64,000 bases of DNA from Methylibium sp. Root1272 (GCF_001425905.1 NZ_LMDY01000013.1:247480-311479), one strand, 5' to 3'. Positions 1 to 9,580 are shown, counted from the stretch's first letter. Notes: generated by a model not told the origin, from the letters alone. Numbers and translations: made by a program.

Positions 1-1453
1 CGTCGGGGCTCAGTTCGATCAGCGCGCCGACGTAGATCGCGCCCCATTGCACGCGTGTCGCGGGCCCCTGCGCAGCGGCATAGGCGCGTTCGTACCAGCC
101 GAGTGCGGCCGACGTGTGACCGCGCTGCTTCGCATGGGCGGCCAGCGACAACATCGCGTAGTACGGGCTGTGCGAGCGTTTCAGTTCCGCCTCGAGCAGC
201 CGGTCGGCCTCGTCGAGCAAGCCGGCCTGCGCCAGCGCCTCGGCGGCGCCCGGAATCACCGACTGGCGCTCGTCGTCGTCGCTCACCTCGCGATCCGCCC
301 GTGCCGTTTCGCGCTGCACGTGCTCGATCAGCACGCTGCTGAGGGCCGCCGGCTGCTCGGCCGACGCGCCCGGCCGCCCGAGCCGGGCGAGCGCGATGCG
401 CGAGACCAGCGCCGTCATGCGATCGCCCTGGGACAACCGCGCATCCGCGGTCAGGCGATCCAGCGTCGCAGCCCAGAGGGCGGACATCCTCTCTCGCTCC
501 GGCGTGCCGGCGGCCGTCAGCAGCTGCGTGATCTCGCCGGCGTAACCGGTCACCAGGTCGAGGTTCTCGCGCACCAGGTGCTCGTCGGCCAGGACAGCAA
601 GCACCTCGTCGCGCGACGCGGCAAGATCCGGCGCACGTCGCGCCATGGGGCGCGGCGCGGCATCGGTCCGCGCCACTAGAGACTTCAGCAACAGCCGGCT
701 GCAGGTCGCGGCCTGGTCCGCGGGGCAGGTGCGTGCAAGCCTCGCCAGCGTCGTGGCTCGCTGTGCCGCCGGCAACACCTGCTGCTCGTCGGTGTCCCAC
801 GCGTAGTACGCCAGCAACCGCCACGCATCGGCATCCAACTGCATCGGCGCCGATCGCGCCTGCGCCAACAACTGCTTCACCGGCTGCGGGGCCTGCAGCC
901 CCAACTCGAGCACCTGCAGGTACTTCCGGGCGTCGACCTCGCCCGGCAGCCGCGTCAGTTCGGTCCCGTCGGGCCGGAACAGGATCATCGTCGGGTAGCC
1001 CCGCACCTTGAAGCGCGCCGCCAGCTTCTGGGCGCCGGGCAGGTCACCGTCGAGGTAGACCGGAACGAAGCGCTGGCTCAGGGCAATGAAGTCGGGGCGG
1101 GCGAAGAGCGTCGCCTTCACCTGGTTGCAGGGCGGACACCACGCCGCGCCCCAGTACGCGAACAACGGCAGGTTCTTCTCGCGAGCCTCGGCAAATGCGC
1201 TCGTCACATCGGCCTCGGAATGCAGCCGGTTCCAGCGCACACCCGGTGACGGATGCGTACTGCCGGCACCGATCGCGGCGGCAACGGCCGGCGTCACGGC
1301 CTGCTCGATCGCTGTGGCGACGCTGGGCGCCTCGGTGTTCGCATCGCCTTGCGGGCGCGAACAGGCCGACGCCAGCAGCGCGATCACCACGATCCAGAGC
1401 CCCGCCCTGAACGGCGGCCGAAACAACAAGTCGGGAACAGTCCGGGCTGACAC
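1..1453 (-). CDS. Thioredoxin-fold lipoprotein, 3' end outside window
   Basis: Seen: the frame reads from a GTG at 1451-1453 to the window edge without a stop, so the C-terminus is missing. The N-terminus has a hydrophobic stretch ending in LLASAC, a plausible lipobox, so the protein is probably a periplasmic lipoprotein. Next comes a thioredoxin domain with active site WCPPC (around 1110-1145) and a typical later segment VRGYPTMILF. The remaining roughly 250 residues are helical and alanine-rich, with tetratricopeptide-like stretches such as LGWYERAYAAAQG. Known: CxxC thioredoxin-fold lipoproteins act in periplasmic thiol reduction or cytochrome maturation. The substrate is not deducible. 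The GTG start is chosen because a GACACT hexamer lies 6 nt upstream, as at other genes here. It is divergent from the TetR gene. Confident on the fold, not the role. Confidence 0.75.
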   Translation of the reverse strand, partial: MSARTVPDLLFRPPFRAGLWIVVIALLASACSRPQGDANTEAPSVATAIEQAVTPAVAAAIGAGSTHPSPGVRWNRLHSEADVTSAFAEAREKNLPLFAYWGAAWCPPCNQVKATLFARPDFIALSQRFVPVYLDGDLPGAQKLAARFKVRGYPTMILFRPDGTELTRLPGEVDARKYLQVLELGLQAPQPVKQLLAQARSAPMQLDADAWRLLAYYAWDTDEQQVLPAAQRATTLARLARTCPADQAATCSRLLLKSLVARTDAAPRPMARRAPDLAASRDEVLAVLADEHLVRENLDLVTGYAGEITQLLTAAGTPERERMSALWAATLDRLTADARLSQGDRMTALVSRIALARLGRPGASAEQPAALSSVLIEHVQRETARADREVSDDDERQSVIPGAAEALAQAGLLDEADRLLEAELKRSHSPYYAMLSLAAHAKQRGHTSAALGWYERAYAAAQGPATRVQWGAIYVGALIELSPD

Positions 1454-1571
1454 CTGAGGAGTGTCTCAGAGCCTCGCCGCCCTGGCGCAGTCGCGCGTAT
1501 CACAAAGCGACTCGAGGGTAGCGGTGCGACTGGTCAGTACAGCTTCGGGAGCGGACTCCTACAATTCCGCC

Positions 1572-2186
1572 ATGGCGAGAAGTGCGTTCCGTGAACAGAT
1601 GCTGCGCGCGCGCGAGGACGCGATCGTGTCCTCGGTCAACCGTCTGCTGGCCGAGAAGGGCTTCGAAGCGATGACGGTGGACGAGGTGGCGGCGGATGTG
1701 GGCATCGCCAAGGCCAGCCTCTACAAGCACTTCACGTCCAAGGAAGAACTGGCCGCGGCCGCGATGATTCGCGTCCTGGAGCGGGCGCTCGCTTTCACGG
1801 AGAAGCTCGCCGCTGATGAGAACCTCAAGTCGATCGCCCGCCTGGAGGCGGTCGCGCGCTGGACTCTCGAGGTCCAGCTGGCCGGCGAGATGCCGTCGCT
1901 GCCGGCGCAGAACTCGACCTTGCGCAATGCCCTGATGGCGAATCGTGGCTACCTCGACCGGCTGTTCGAAGTCAGCGACCGGCTGGGGGCCTGGATCACG
2001 GCCGCGCAGGCCGACGGCGAGATCGACCGCCAACTGCCGGCCGAAGTGGTGCTCTACACGCTGTTCGCACGGGCCTGCGACCCGGTCCTCGGTCTGCTGA
2101 AGGCCGGAGGCCAGCACAGCGACGAGCAGATCGTCGAGTGGCTGCTGCGCACCTGCTTTCGCGGCCTCGTCGGCGCGCAAGCCTGA
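1572..2186 (+). CDS. TetR/AcrR family transcriptional regulator
   Basis: A 204-residue protein with the standard TetR N-terminal helix-turn-helix at residues about 12-58 (VDEVAADVGIAKASLYKHF), followed by an all-helical ligand/dimer domain of normal length. The ATG at 1572 is preferred over a GTG at 1461 because the HTH then sits at the usual distance from the N-terminus, and the extra 37 residues look like non-coding intergenic sequence. TACAAT at 1560-1565 is only 6 nt before the ATG, with no Shine-Dalgarno, suggesting a leaderless transcript. The divergent thioredoxin-lipoprotein gene is the most obvious regulatory target, but ligand and regulon are unknown. Confidence 0.85.
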   Translation: MARSAFREQMLRAREDAIVSSVNRLLAEKGFEAMTVDEVAADVGIAKASLYKHFTSKEELAAAAMIRVLERALAFTEKLAADENLKSIARLEAVARWTLEVQLAGEMPSLPAQNSTLRNALMANRGYLDRLFEVSDRLGAWITAAQADGEIDRQLPAEVVLYTLFARACDPVLGLLKAGGQHSDEQIVEWLLRTCFRGLVGAQA

Positions 2187-2196
2187 GCGAGCGCGC

Positions 2197-2619
2197 TCAG
2201 CGGATCAGCAGCGCCGGGGTCCGGCAGGAGGCCAGCACCTTGGTGGTGATCGAGCCCATCACCATGCCGGCCAGCGCGCCGTGGCCGTGGGAGCCGAGCA
2301 TCAGCAAGTCGAACTTGCCGGCCTCGGCCGTCTTGCCGATCACCTCGGCTGCGTGGCCGGTCTTGCGCACGAAGGTGGCGGTCACGCCCTGCTTGGCGAA
2401 GAAGGCGCGGATCGGCTTGAACACCTTCTCCGCCTCGTCGTCGTAATAGGACTGGATCGTTTCACGATCGAGTGCCGACGCCGCGCGCGGCGGCACCGGC
2501 GCACTGACGGTGAGCACGGTGATGTCGTGCCCGGCGACCAGCCATTCGGCATGCGCCGTCAGGTAGCCGAGCATGCGCTTCGTGTAGCTGCTGCCATCGA
2601 CGGCGGCCAGGATCTTCAT
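2197..2619 (-). CDS. Universal stress protein, UspA family
   Basis: A 140-residue single-domain Usp. Asp8 in the first strand (ILAAVDGS) and the C-terminal nucleotide-binding signature G109-x2-G112-x9-G122-S are intact, so it belongs to the ATP-binding UspFG type. Known: such proteins are induced by stasis and stress and bind ATP, usually as dimers. The ATG at 2619 follows a strong GAGGAGC Shine-Dalgarno. A longer in-frame start would add about 97 residues of non-homologous sequence that overlap the neighbouring phosphoesterase and was not used. It converges with the TetR gene, leaving only 10 nt between stop codons. Confidence 0.9.
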   Translation of the reverse strand: MKILAAVDGSSYTKRMLGYLTAHAEWLVAGHDITVLTVSAPVPPRAASALDRETIQSYYDDEAEKVFKPIRAFFAKQGVTATFVRKTGHAAEVIGKTAEAGKFDLLMLGSHGHGALAGMVMGSITTKVLASCRTPALLIR

Positions 2620-2671
2620 CGTTCGCTCCTCGTGCAGGATGAAGCCGTCAGTGTGCCGCAAGCAACGGCGT

Positions 2672-3451
2672 TCAAACCTTGATGCACAGCAAACCGTCAT
2701 GCCCCGCCGCCTCGCCCTTGCGGGCGTGGCCGCGCGCGTTGCTGACGACGCGGGTCGAGGCCCGCGGCATGCCGGGCGGATGCTCGACGGTGTAGTCGTG
2801 CCGGCAGTGCAGGTGCCCGTGCAGCCACAGGTCTGCGAACGGCAGCAGATCGTCGTCTGCGTTGCAGAAGCTCGCCGACCCGGGCTGGCCGCCGTAGCGC
2901 GGGTCGGCACTGCGCAGACTCGGGCCGTAGTGCGTGATCACGACCGTCGCATCGGTGTCTCCGGGTTCCGCCAGTGCCTGCTGCAGCCAGACCCGGCAGG
3001 CCAGCGCCTCGTCGCGCACGGCGGCCGCGTCGAACAGCCGGCCGTCGCAGCTGGCCCGCATGACGTGCATGAAGTAGCCCGCGGCCCGCATCGCCCGTTC
3101 GCGGCCCGCGGCACCGAACAGGTCGAAATCGCACCAGCGTGTCGTCGCGACGAAGCGGATGCGGCGACCTGCCTTGTCGACGCGGATGTGCTGCTCGCGC
3201 TCCAGCAGCGTGATGCCGAGCGACTCGCAGTGCGCGCGCAGCGCCGGCCAGGCACTGCGCAGCTCGCGCCGATCGAACTCATGGTTTCCGGCCACGAACA
3301 GCACCGGCACCGGCCAGCGCGCGAAGCGCTCCAGCCCGGCCCAGCTGCTGTCCACATCGCCCGCCAGCACCAGCAGCTCGGCGTCCGCGGCCGGCTCGGG
3401 CGTGTAGGCCTCGGTCTCGAGATGCAGGTCCGACAGCAATTGCAGTCGCAC
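2672..3451 (-). CDS. Calcineurin-like metallophosphoesterase
   Basis: A 259-residue protein with the full metal-binding set of the calcineurin-like phosphoesterase family: D8-x-H10, G31-D32, G55-N56-H57-E58, H174 and H213-x-H215 (in HGHLH). It has no signal peptide or membrane segment, so it is cytoplasmic. Known: this family hydrolyses phosphomono- or diesters using a di-metal centre. The substrate cannot be predicted. It lies 52 nt upstream of uspA in the same orientation and downstream of the YecA-like gene, so these three may be co-transcribed. Sure of the family, unsure of the function. Confidence 0.85.
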   Translation of the reverse strand: MRLQLLSDLHLETEAYTPEPAADAELLVLAGDVDSSWAGLERFARWPVPVLFVAGNHEFDRRELRSAWPALRAHCESLGITLLEREQHIRVDKAGRRIRFVATTRWCDFDLFGAAGRERAMRAAGYFMHVMRASCDGRLFDAAAVRDEALACRVWLQQALAEPGDTDATVVITHYGPSLRSADPRYGGQPGSASFCNADDDLLPFADLWLHGHLHCRHDYTVEHPPGMPRASTRVVSNARGHARKGEAAGHDGLLCIKV

Positions 3452-3500
3452 GGACCGGCCTTTCAGTGCGCCCGGCCGCGGCCGTCTTGCCGCCGCGGGC

Positions 3501-4265
3501 TCACGCGTCGCGGCCGTGGCACTGCTTGAACTTCTTGCCGCTGCCGCAAGGACAGGGGTCGTTGCGGCCCACCTTGGGGCCGGCGCGCCGCACGGTCTCG
3601 ACCTTGAGCCGCTCGCCGCGGGCCAGATCGGCCAGCGCCACCACGTTGGATACCAGATCCTCGATCGCCTCGTCCATGCCGCGCAGCGGGTGTTCGTCGT
3701 CGAGCGCCTTCTTGAACGCCGCCTCGTCGCCGGTCTGCTCGGGCAGATGACGGCGCACGCAGGCCAGCAGATCCGGCAGGTCCGGGTGGTTCAGCGATTC
3801 GAGCGCGTCGAACTGGTTCAGCGCGTGCTCGAACCCGATCGCCCAGGGGGCGAAGGCCGGGCCGATCGCCGCGGCACCCTCGAGCGGGCGCCCCTGGTCG
3901 TCGTCGGGCTGCATCACCAGCGGGTCGAACCACGCATCCTCGCGCAGTTGGCGCTCCAGCACCGCGTGATGGCGCATCACCAGCGCGAGCAGGCGCTCGT
4001 GCTTCGCGGCATGCCAGCCGGCGGTATCGGCCGTCAGTTCGGAACCGTTGCCCGGATGCTCGGGATCGCCGAAATTCCAGTCGAACACCGGCGGTAGCCA
4101 GTGCGCCGGGTCGATCAGCTCGGGCTGGGCGATCACGCCGCACAGATAGCCGTCGAGCATCACGGCATCGAGCGGTTCGAACGGTTCGGGGATCGCGGCC
4201 AGCAGATCGTCGAGCTCGGTGATCTCGGGGTCGCTCAGGGGAGCGGAAGAGGGGGAGGCAGCCAT
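3501..4265 (-). CDS. YecA/YgfB-type (UPF0149) protein with C-terminal SEC-C zinc motif
   Basis: A 254-residue protein. The first ~190 residues match the UPF0149 YecA/YgfB helical fold (ELDDLLAAI near the start, LDGYLCGVI at about 37-45). The C-terminus ends in a SEC-C motif, [17 protein letters not shown], which binds zinc and is shared with the SecA tail. Known: YecA proteins bind ribosomes or SecB through this motif in Escherichia coli; the role here is inferred to be ribosome- or export-associated. Start choice: the ATG at 4265 has GACAAT 7 nt upstream and no Shine-Dalgarno. An alternative ATG at 4274 would add three residues. Confidence 0.85.
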   Translation of the reverse strand: MAASPSSAPLSDPEITELDDLLAAIPEPFEPLDAVMLDGYLCGVIAQPELIDPAHWLPPVFDWNFGDPEHPGNGSELTADTAGWHAAKHERLLALVMRHHAVLERQLREDAWFDPLVMQPDDDQGRPLEGAAAIGPAFAPWAIGFEHALNQFDALESLNHPDLPDLLACVRRHLPEQTGDEAAFKKALDDEHPLRGMDEAIEDLVSNVVALADLARGERLKVETVRRAGPKVGRNDPCPCGSGKKFKQCHGRDA

Positions 4266-4348
4266 GGCCACCATTGTCCTATGCCGGTCGGCTGCCACGC
4301 TTTGCCGCGGCACGTCGGCAAAGGCGACCTTGTCGATCGCACGGACTA

Positions 4349-4365
4349 AGGGTTTTCCCTATAAT
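4349..4365 (+). promoter_or_regulatory. AGGGTTTTCCCT inverted repeat abutting a perfect -10 box
   Basis: The inverted repeat AGGG-TTTT-CCCT (4349-4360) is followed immediately by TATAAT (4360-4365), sharing one T. It lies 43 nt upstream of the small gene at 4408. No convincing -35 is visible, so the inverted repeat may bind an activator or a repressor in the -10/-35 spacer. The same arrangement recurs at 4718-4735. Confidence 0.6.
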
Positions 4366-4407
4366 CCCGTCATTGGCTTCGGCCGAACGAACGGAAAGGT
4401 TCAAGTC

Positions 4408-4662
4408 ATGAGCACCATCAGCATCCAAGCCGTCGCCCCGCGCAAGGCGCCTCGTGGCGCCGAACCCCTGGCCCGCGCCGCCGCCGCGGTGTGGCAATGG
4501 GCGGTTGGCCGTCTGGCGCAGCGTCGGCAGCCCCATGATCCCCGGCAAGACTTGCCGCAGTTGTGGGCACTCGCTGACAAATATCAGAGCGTCGACCCCG
4601 GTCTGGCCGCCGACCTGCGCGGCGCGGCCCTGCGCTGGGAACGCGAAACCCAGCAGTCCTGA
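4408..4662 (+). CDS. Small protein of unknown function, 84 aa
   Basis: I do not recognise a family. The 84-residue product is basic and alanine/arginine-rich at the N-terminus (PRKAPRGAEPLARAAAAVWQW) and has a predicted helical C-terminal half (LWALADKYQS, DLRGAALRWE). There is no signal peptide, cysteine cluster or clear transmembrane helix. An AAAGG Shine-Dalgarno lies about 9 nt before the ATG. It has its own strong -10 box behind an AGGGTTTTCCCT inverted repeat, the promoter architecture also seen at the next small gene, so the two probably share a regulator. Coding is supported by the ribosome-binding site, promoter and codon periodicity, not by homology. Confidence 0.6.
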   Translation: MSTISIQAVAPRKAPRGAEPLARAAAAVWQWAVGRLAQRRQPHDPRQDLPQLWALADKYQSVDPGLAADLRGAALRWERETQQS

Positions 4663-4717
4663 TATGGGCCATGCGGACGGCCCGCCGCCCGCATGCAGCA
4701 ACGGCATTTGGAAATTC

Positions 4718-4735
4718 AGGGTTAACCCTTAATAT
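4718..4735 (+). promoter_or_regulatory. AGGGTTAACCCT perfect palindrome abutting -10 box
   Basis: The 12-bp perfect palindrome AGGGTTAACCCT (4718-4729) is followed by TAATAT (4730-4735), a 4/6 match to a -10 box. It lies 45 nt before the small gene at 4781. The spacing to the start codon and to the -10 box is nearly identical to the copy at 4349-4365. Confidence 0.6.
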
Positions 4736-4780
4736 TGAAGACATCGGCGGCGCAGTCCGTCATTCACCTTGAGGTTTCTC

Positions 4781-4993
4781 GTGAACATCTATCAAGTGCT
4801 CGGCACCGCGATCGCCGAGTCGGTCGGGTCGGTCGGCACGGCTTTCCAAATGTTCAATGGCAGCGCGCCGCGCCAAGCGGCGGGCGGCGCCCGGTCAGGA
4901 TGGCTCGACCAGTTCAGCGACGCATCGCTGAACCAGCGCGCGGCCCGTCGCACCGTCGACGCGCTGTACCGCGGCGCCACCGTGCGGCTCTGA
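4781..4993 (+). CDS. Small protein of unknown function, 70 aa
   Basis: An unrecognised 70-residue product starting at a GTG with a GAGG Shine-Dalgarno 6 nt upstream; the in-frame TTG 12 nt earlier lacks one. The N-terminal half is amphipathic and uncharged (NIYQVLGTAIAESVGSVG), and the C-terminal half is charged (WLDQFSDASLNQRAARR). It could be membrane-associated, but no full transmembrane helix is evident. It is followed by a strong bidirectional terminator. Shared promoter architecture with the gene at 4408 suggests co-regulation. There is no sequence similarity between the two products that I can see. Confidence 0.6.
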   Translation: MNIYQVLGTAIAESVGSVGTAFQMFNGSAPRQAAGGARSGWLDQFSDASLNQRAARRTVDALYRGATVRL

Positions 4994-5016
4994 GCACGCC
5001 TTTCGCGCCCCATGAC

Positions 5017-5041
5017 AAAGGCCGCCCTCGGGCGGCCTTTT
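5017..5041. terminator. Rho-independent terminator, probably bidirectional
   Basis: A 10-bp perfect stem AAAGGCCGCC / GGCGGCCTTT with a CTCG loop, followed by T on the plus strand and by TTTG-type sequence on the minus strand. It sits between the small gene ending at 4993 and the convergent pckG ending at 5072, so it can serve both. Confidence 0.9.
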
Positions 5042-5071
5042 CATTGGAACGACAAGACCGCGTCGGTCCGG

Positions 5072-6949
<1,878 letters not shown>

Positions 6950-7276
6950 CGTGTCTCCGGGAAGGAATGGATCTCGTCAGTGCCTGCAAAACCGCAGGAG
7001 GGGGCGGGCACTGGCGGCATCGATCCCACCCTGGTCGGGACTGCTCTGGAGATGCTGAAAGAAAGTGTAGGGGTGTGACTTCAGCGTGACAGGAGCGTGA
7101 TATGCACTTTGTGCATGACCACATGCGCGGGCTTTCTGGGCGCGTCGGCCCCACCACCGAAGGCCGCTTCTCGAACACCGAAGCCGCGCCGTCAGCCGGA
7201 GGCTGAGCCGATCTTGCCGCCCGCTTCGGCCGCCGGCATCCCCTGTCCACGGCGGCTCCCCCCTTAACATGGGGTG
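6950..7276. other. 327-nt intergenic region between divergent pckG and tupA-like gene
   Basis: No gene is supported here. It carries the dyad at 7102-7116 (separate entry), a TACACT hexamer on the minus strand (7064-7069) that could be a pckG -10 box, and TAACAT at 7265-7270 just before the plus-strand ATG. The rest is GC-rich with no obvious structure. Confidence 0.6.
7102..7116. promoter_or_regulatory. ATGCAC-TTT-GTGCAT dyad, candidate operator
   Basis: A perfect 6-bp inverted repeat with a 3-nt centre. It contains T-N11-A, the core of LysR-type regulator boxes. It is about 150 nt upstream of the pckG start and 161 nt upstream of the tupA-like start. No cognate regulator is identified. Confidence 0.4.
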
Positions 7277-8122
7277 ATGCAAGCCCCTGTGTTCGATCGG
7301 CGACGACGCGCTGCCCTGGGCGCCCTGGCGGCGGCACTGGTCGGGCCCGTCCGGGCCCAGCGCAGCCCGGACCGCCTGATCACGGTAGGGGTCGAAGCCG
7401 ACCTGCAGGCCTCCGGCCTCGCCGCGCGCTTGCGCACCGCGGTCGCGCGCGACACCGGACTGGCGATCGACTGGCGCCCCGGCCCCAGCGGCCTGCTGCT
7501 GCCGCAGCTCGAACGCGGAGAACTGGACGCCGCGCTGACGCAGGCGCCCGAGCTCGAACTGGCGCTGGAACGACAGAACCTGGTGCACGACCGCCGTCTT
7601 ATCGCCTCGAGCGATTTCGTGCTGGTCGGGCCCGCGCCGCTGAAGGCCACCAAGAAGCTTCCCGCCCGAGGCGACCCGGCCGGCATCGCCGGCGAACGCG
7701 ACGCCGCCGCCGCCCTCGGCCGCATCGTCGCGGCCGGCGAGCGGGGCGAGACCGCCTTCGTGACCGCAAGCGAGCCGAGCGGCGCCCGCGCGCTGGAGCA
7801 GAAACTGTGGAAGGCAGCCGGACCGCAGCCGGTCGGCCCCTGGTTGCGCACTGCCGGACCCGGACCCACCGCCGTGCTGGCCCTGGCGCGCGAAACCGGC
7901 GGCTACGCCTTCGTCGAACGCGGCCTGTGGTCGGCGCTCGGGGCCGGCAGCGGGCTGGCGGTGCTGGTCGAAGGCGACCCACGCCTGCAAGTCAGCTACC
8001 ACGTGATGCGTTCGTTCCGCGTCAACCACCCCGGCGGCAAGCTGCTGGTGAACTGGCTCGCCGGCCCGAACGGCCGCCGCGTCGTGGCCGGCTTCGGACG
8101 CGGCTACCGCCGGCCGGCTTGA
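7277..8122 (+). CDS. TupA-like tungstate/oxyanion-binding periplasmic protein
   Basis: A 281-residue protein with an arginine-rich, possibly Tat-type, signal peptide (to about residue 28, GPVRAQ). The body matches the TupA/PBP-like fold: a SSDFVLVGP segment, a DPAGI segment, LW before a glycine, and a C-terminal FRVNHP region. Known: TupA proteins bind tungstate for TupBC importers. Odd: the characteristic TTTS and SRGDxSGT ligand motifs are replaced (here VGVEADL and TASEPSGA), and no tupB or tupC is adjacent, so it may bind another ligand or act as a sensor. Proximity to the Mo/W enzyme formate dehydrogenase supports a metal-oxyanion role. TAACAT lies 6 nt before the ATG. Confidence 0.65.
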   Translation: MQAPVFDRRRRAALGALAAALVGPVRAQRSPDRLITVGVEADLQASGLAARLRTAVARDTGLAIDWRPGPSGLLLPQLERGELDAALTQAPELELALERQNLVHDRRLIASSDFVLVGPAPLKATKKLPARGDPAGIAGERDAAAALGRIVAAGERGETAFVTASEPSGARALEQKLWKAAGPQPVGPWLRTAGPGPTAVLALARETGGYAFVERGLWSALGAGSGLAVLVEGDPRLQVSYHVMRSFRVNHPGGKLLVNWLAGPNGRRVVAGFGRGYRRPA

Positions 8123-8184
8123 CCCCGGCCATGCGGCGCGCGCGACGACCGGCCGGCCTCTTCGACGGTCCGCAGGAACCCACG

Positions 8185-8505
8185 ATGCCCTTGCGACGAC
8201 GCCGGCTGGCCGCGCTGCTGTTCGCGATCCCGGCCGCGCTGTTCGGTCCGGCGAACGCCGGCGCGGCCGATGACGAGGTGGTGGTCTTCGCCGCCGCCCG
8301 CCTGACCGACGTGCTGCAGGCGATCGCACGGCAGGGCGGCTTCACGCAGGTGAAGTTCTCGTTCGCGGCCGGAGACGGCCGAGGCCGTGACGCGCCTGCT
8401 GCGCTACGGACCGGCGCCGGCCCTGCCGCGCGGCGCTTCCACGACCACCTGTTCAGCGCCGACGCGCGGGCGCTGCTGACGGCCGCCGGCTTTTCGGCCC
8501 CTTGA
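8185..8505 (+). pseudogene. Internally deleted modA copy
   Basis: The 106-residue frame starts with a signal peptide and a 5' block nearly identical to the intact modA at 15983 (DDEVVVFAAA, LTDVLQAIARQGGFT) and ends with the same C-terminus (TGAGPAA, HLF, LL-AAGFSAP). The ligand-binding core is gone. Aligned to intact modA, three segments are missing, corresponding to 16172-16353 (182 nt), 16391-16660 (270 nt, bounded by CGC repeats) and 16664-16676 (13 nt). The total of 465 nt equals exactly 155 codons, so the end frame is restored while the middle block is read out of frame. It cannot bind molybdate as ModA does. The 3' end overlaps the convergent regulator gene by 53 nt. Confidence 0.9.
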
Positions 8506-9562
8506 GCAGGGCCTCGACCTCGACAACCGCGCCGATGCCCTGCGCGTCGTAACCCGGCAGCTGGTCGACCGCCGCACGGAACGGCTCGCTGCGCAGCAGC
8601 ACGAGCATCTGCTGCAGCCGCGGTCCCGGCAGCGCCTGCGCATCGCACAGCAGCAGGTAGCGCTCGGTCTCCAGCGGAATGAACTCCAGCCCGAAGCGCC
8701 GGGCCGGCGGCTCCACGCCGAAGCCGACGTCGGCCATGCCGCTGGCCACGTAGGCCGCGACGGCGGCGTGCGTGTACTCGACGCGCTCGTAGCCGTCGAT
8801 GCGCCGCGCATCGACTCCGTCTCGCTGCAGCATCAGGTCGAACAGGAAGCGCGTTCCGGAGGCTGGCTGCCGGTTGATGAAGCGCACGTTGGGTCGCATC
8901 AGGTCGGCCGGCGTGTAGAGCTTCTTGGGGTTCCCCGGCGCGACCATCAGGCCCTGCTTGCGCGTGGCCACGTGCACCACCGCCTGCTCGCGCGGCTTGA
9001 ACCAGCGCGCGTAGTGCGCCAGCGCCAGTGACTCGAAGGCACCGAGCGGCATGTGGAAGCCCGCCACGTCGCAACTGCCGGCCGCCAGCGACGCCACGGC
9101 CTCCTGGCTGCCGCAGTACTTCAGCTCGACCGGCACCTGATCGGCGCGCAGGAACTCGTCGAGCTTCTCGATCGCGAAGCCATGGCTGGCGTGGATGCGC
9201 AGCATCGCGCCCTGCGGGCTGACCACCCGCCCCAGCTCGACCTCCAGTTCGGAGGCCAGCGTGTGCAGCAACGGCGACAGGCGTGCGGCGATGCGGCGGT
9301 CCGCCCACAGCAGCTTCTCGGCCAACACCGTGAGCTTCGAGCCCTGGCCACGTTCGGTGCGGATCAGCGCCTGGCCGAGCGCGGCTTCTGCTTCGCGCAG
9401 CAGCTGCCAGGCATGGCGGTAGGAGCCGCCGTTGACCTCGCAGGCACGCAGCAGGCTGCCGTGCTCATGGATCTCGCCGAGCAGCTGGATCAGCCGCACC
9501 GGCAGCTCCGGCTGACCGGCGCGGCGGATGCTCCATTGCGGCTGGATCGAGACTTCGAGCAT
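8453..9562 (-). CDS. ModE-like regulator with C-terminal periplasmic-binding-protein domain
   Basis: A 369-residue one-component regulator. Residues about 18-90 form a ModE/LysR-type winged helix (LPVRLIQLLGEIHEHGSL, then SYRHAWQLL and GSKLTVLAEKLLW). Residues about 115-340 resemble a type-2 periplasmic-binding-protein fold of the PBP-like class related to molybdate/tungstate receptors (INRQPASGTRF, GMADVGFGVE). Known: such fusions sense small oxyanions or metabolites in the cytoplasm. Divergent placement from fdsG, with CATATG repeats in the shared region, argues that it controls formate dehydrogenase in response to molybdate, tungstate or formate; this is inference. The extreme C-terminus is arginine-rich and overlaps the decayed modA. 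Confidence 0.8.
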   Translation of the reverse strand: MLEVSIQPQWSIRRAGQPELPVRLIQLLGEIHEHGSLLRACEVNGGSYRHAWQLLREAEAALGQALIRTERGQGSKLTVLAEKLLWADRRIAARLSPLLHTLASELEVELGRVVSPQGAMLRIHASHGFAIEKLDEFLRADQVPVELKYCGSQEAVASLAAGSCDVAGFHMPLGAFESLALAHYARWFKPREQAVVHVATRKQGLMVAPGNPKKLYTPADLMRPNVRFINRQPASGTRFLFDLMLQRDGVDARRIDGYERVEYTHAAVAAYVASGMADVGFGVEPPARRFGLEFIPLETERYLLLCDAQALPGPRLQQMLVLLRSEPFRAAVDQLPGYDAQGIGAVVEVEALLKGPKSRRPSAAPARRR

Positions 9563-9580
9563 GGCTTCTTTCGGCGCTCC

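Noticed and set aside
1461..1571. An upstream GTG start for the TetR gene
   Set aside because: It would add 37 residues without TetR similarity and overlap the divergent promoter region; a -10-like box supports the ATG at 1572.
2620..2910. A 97-residue N-terminal extension of UspA
   Set aside because: It is antisense-free but lies in the coding region of the phosphoesterase in another frame, and the ATG at 2619 has a strong Shine-Dalgarno and perfect family alignment.
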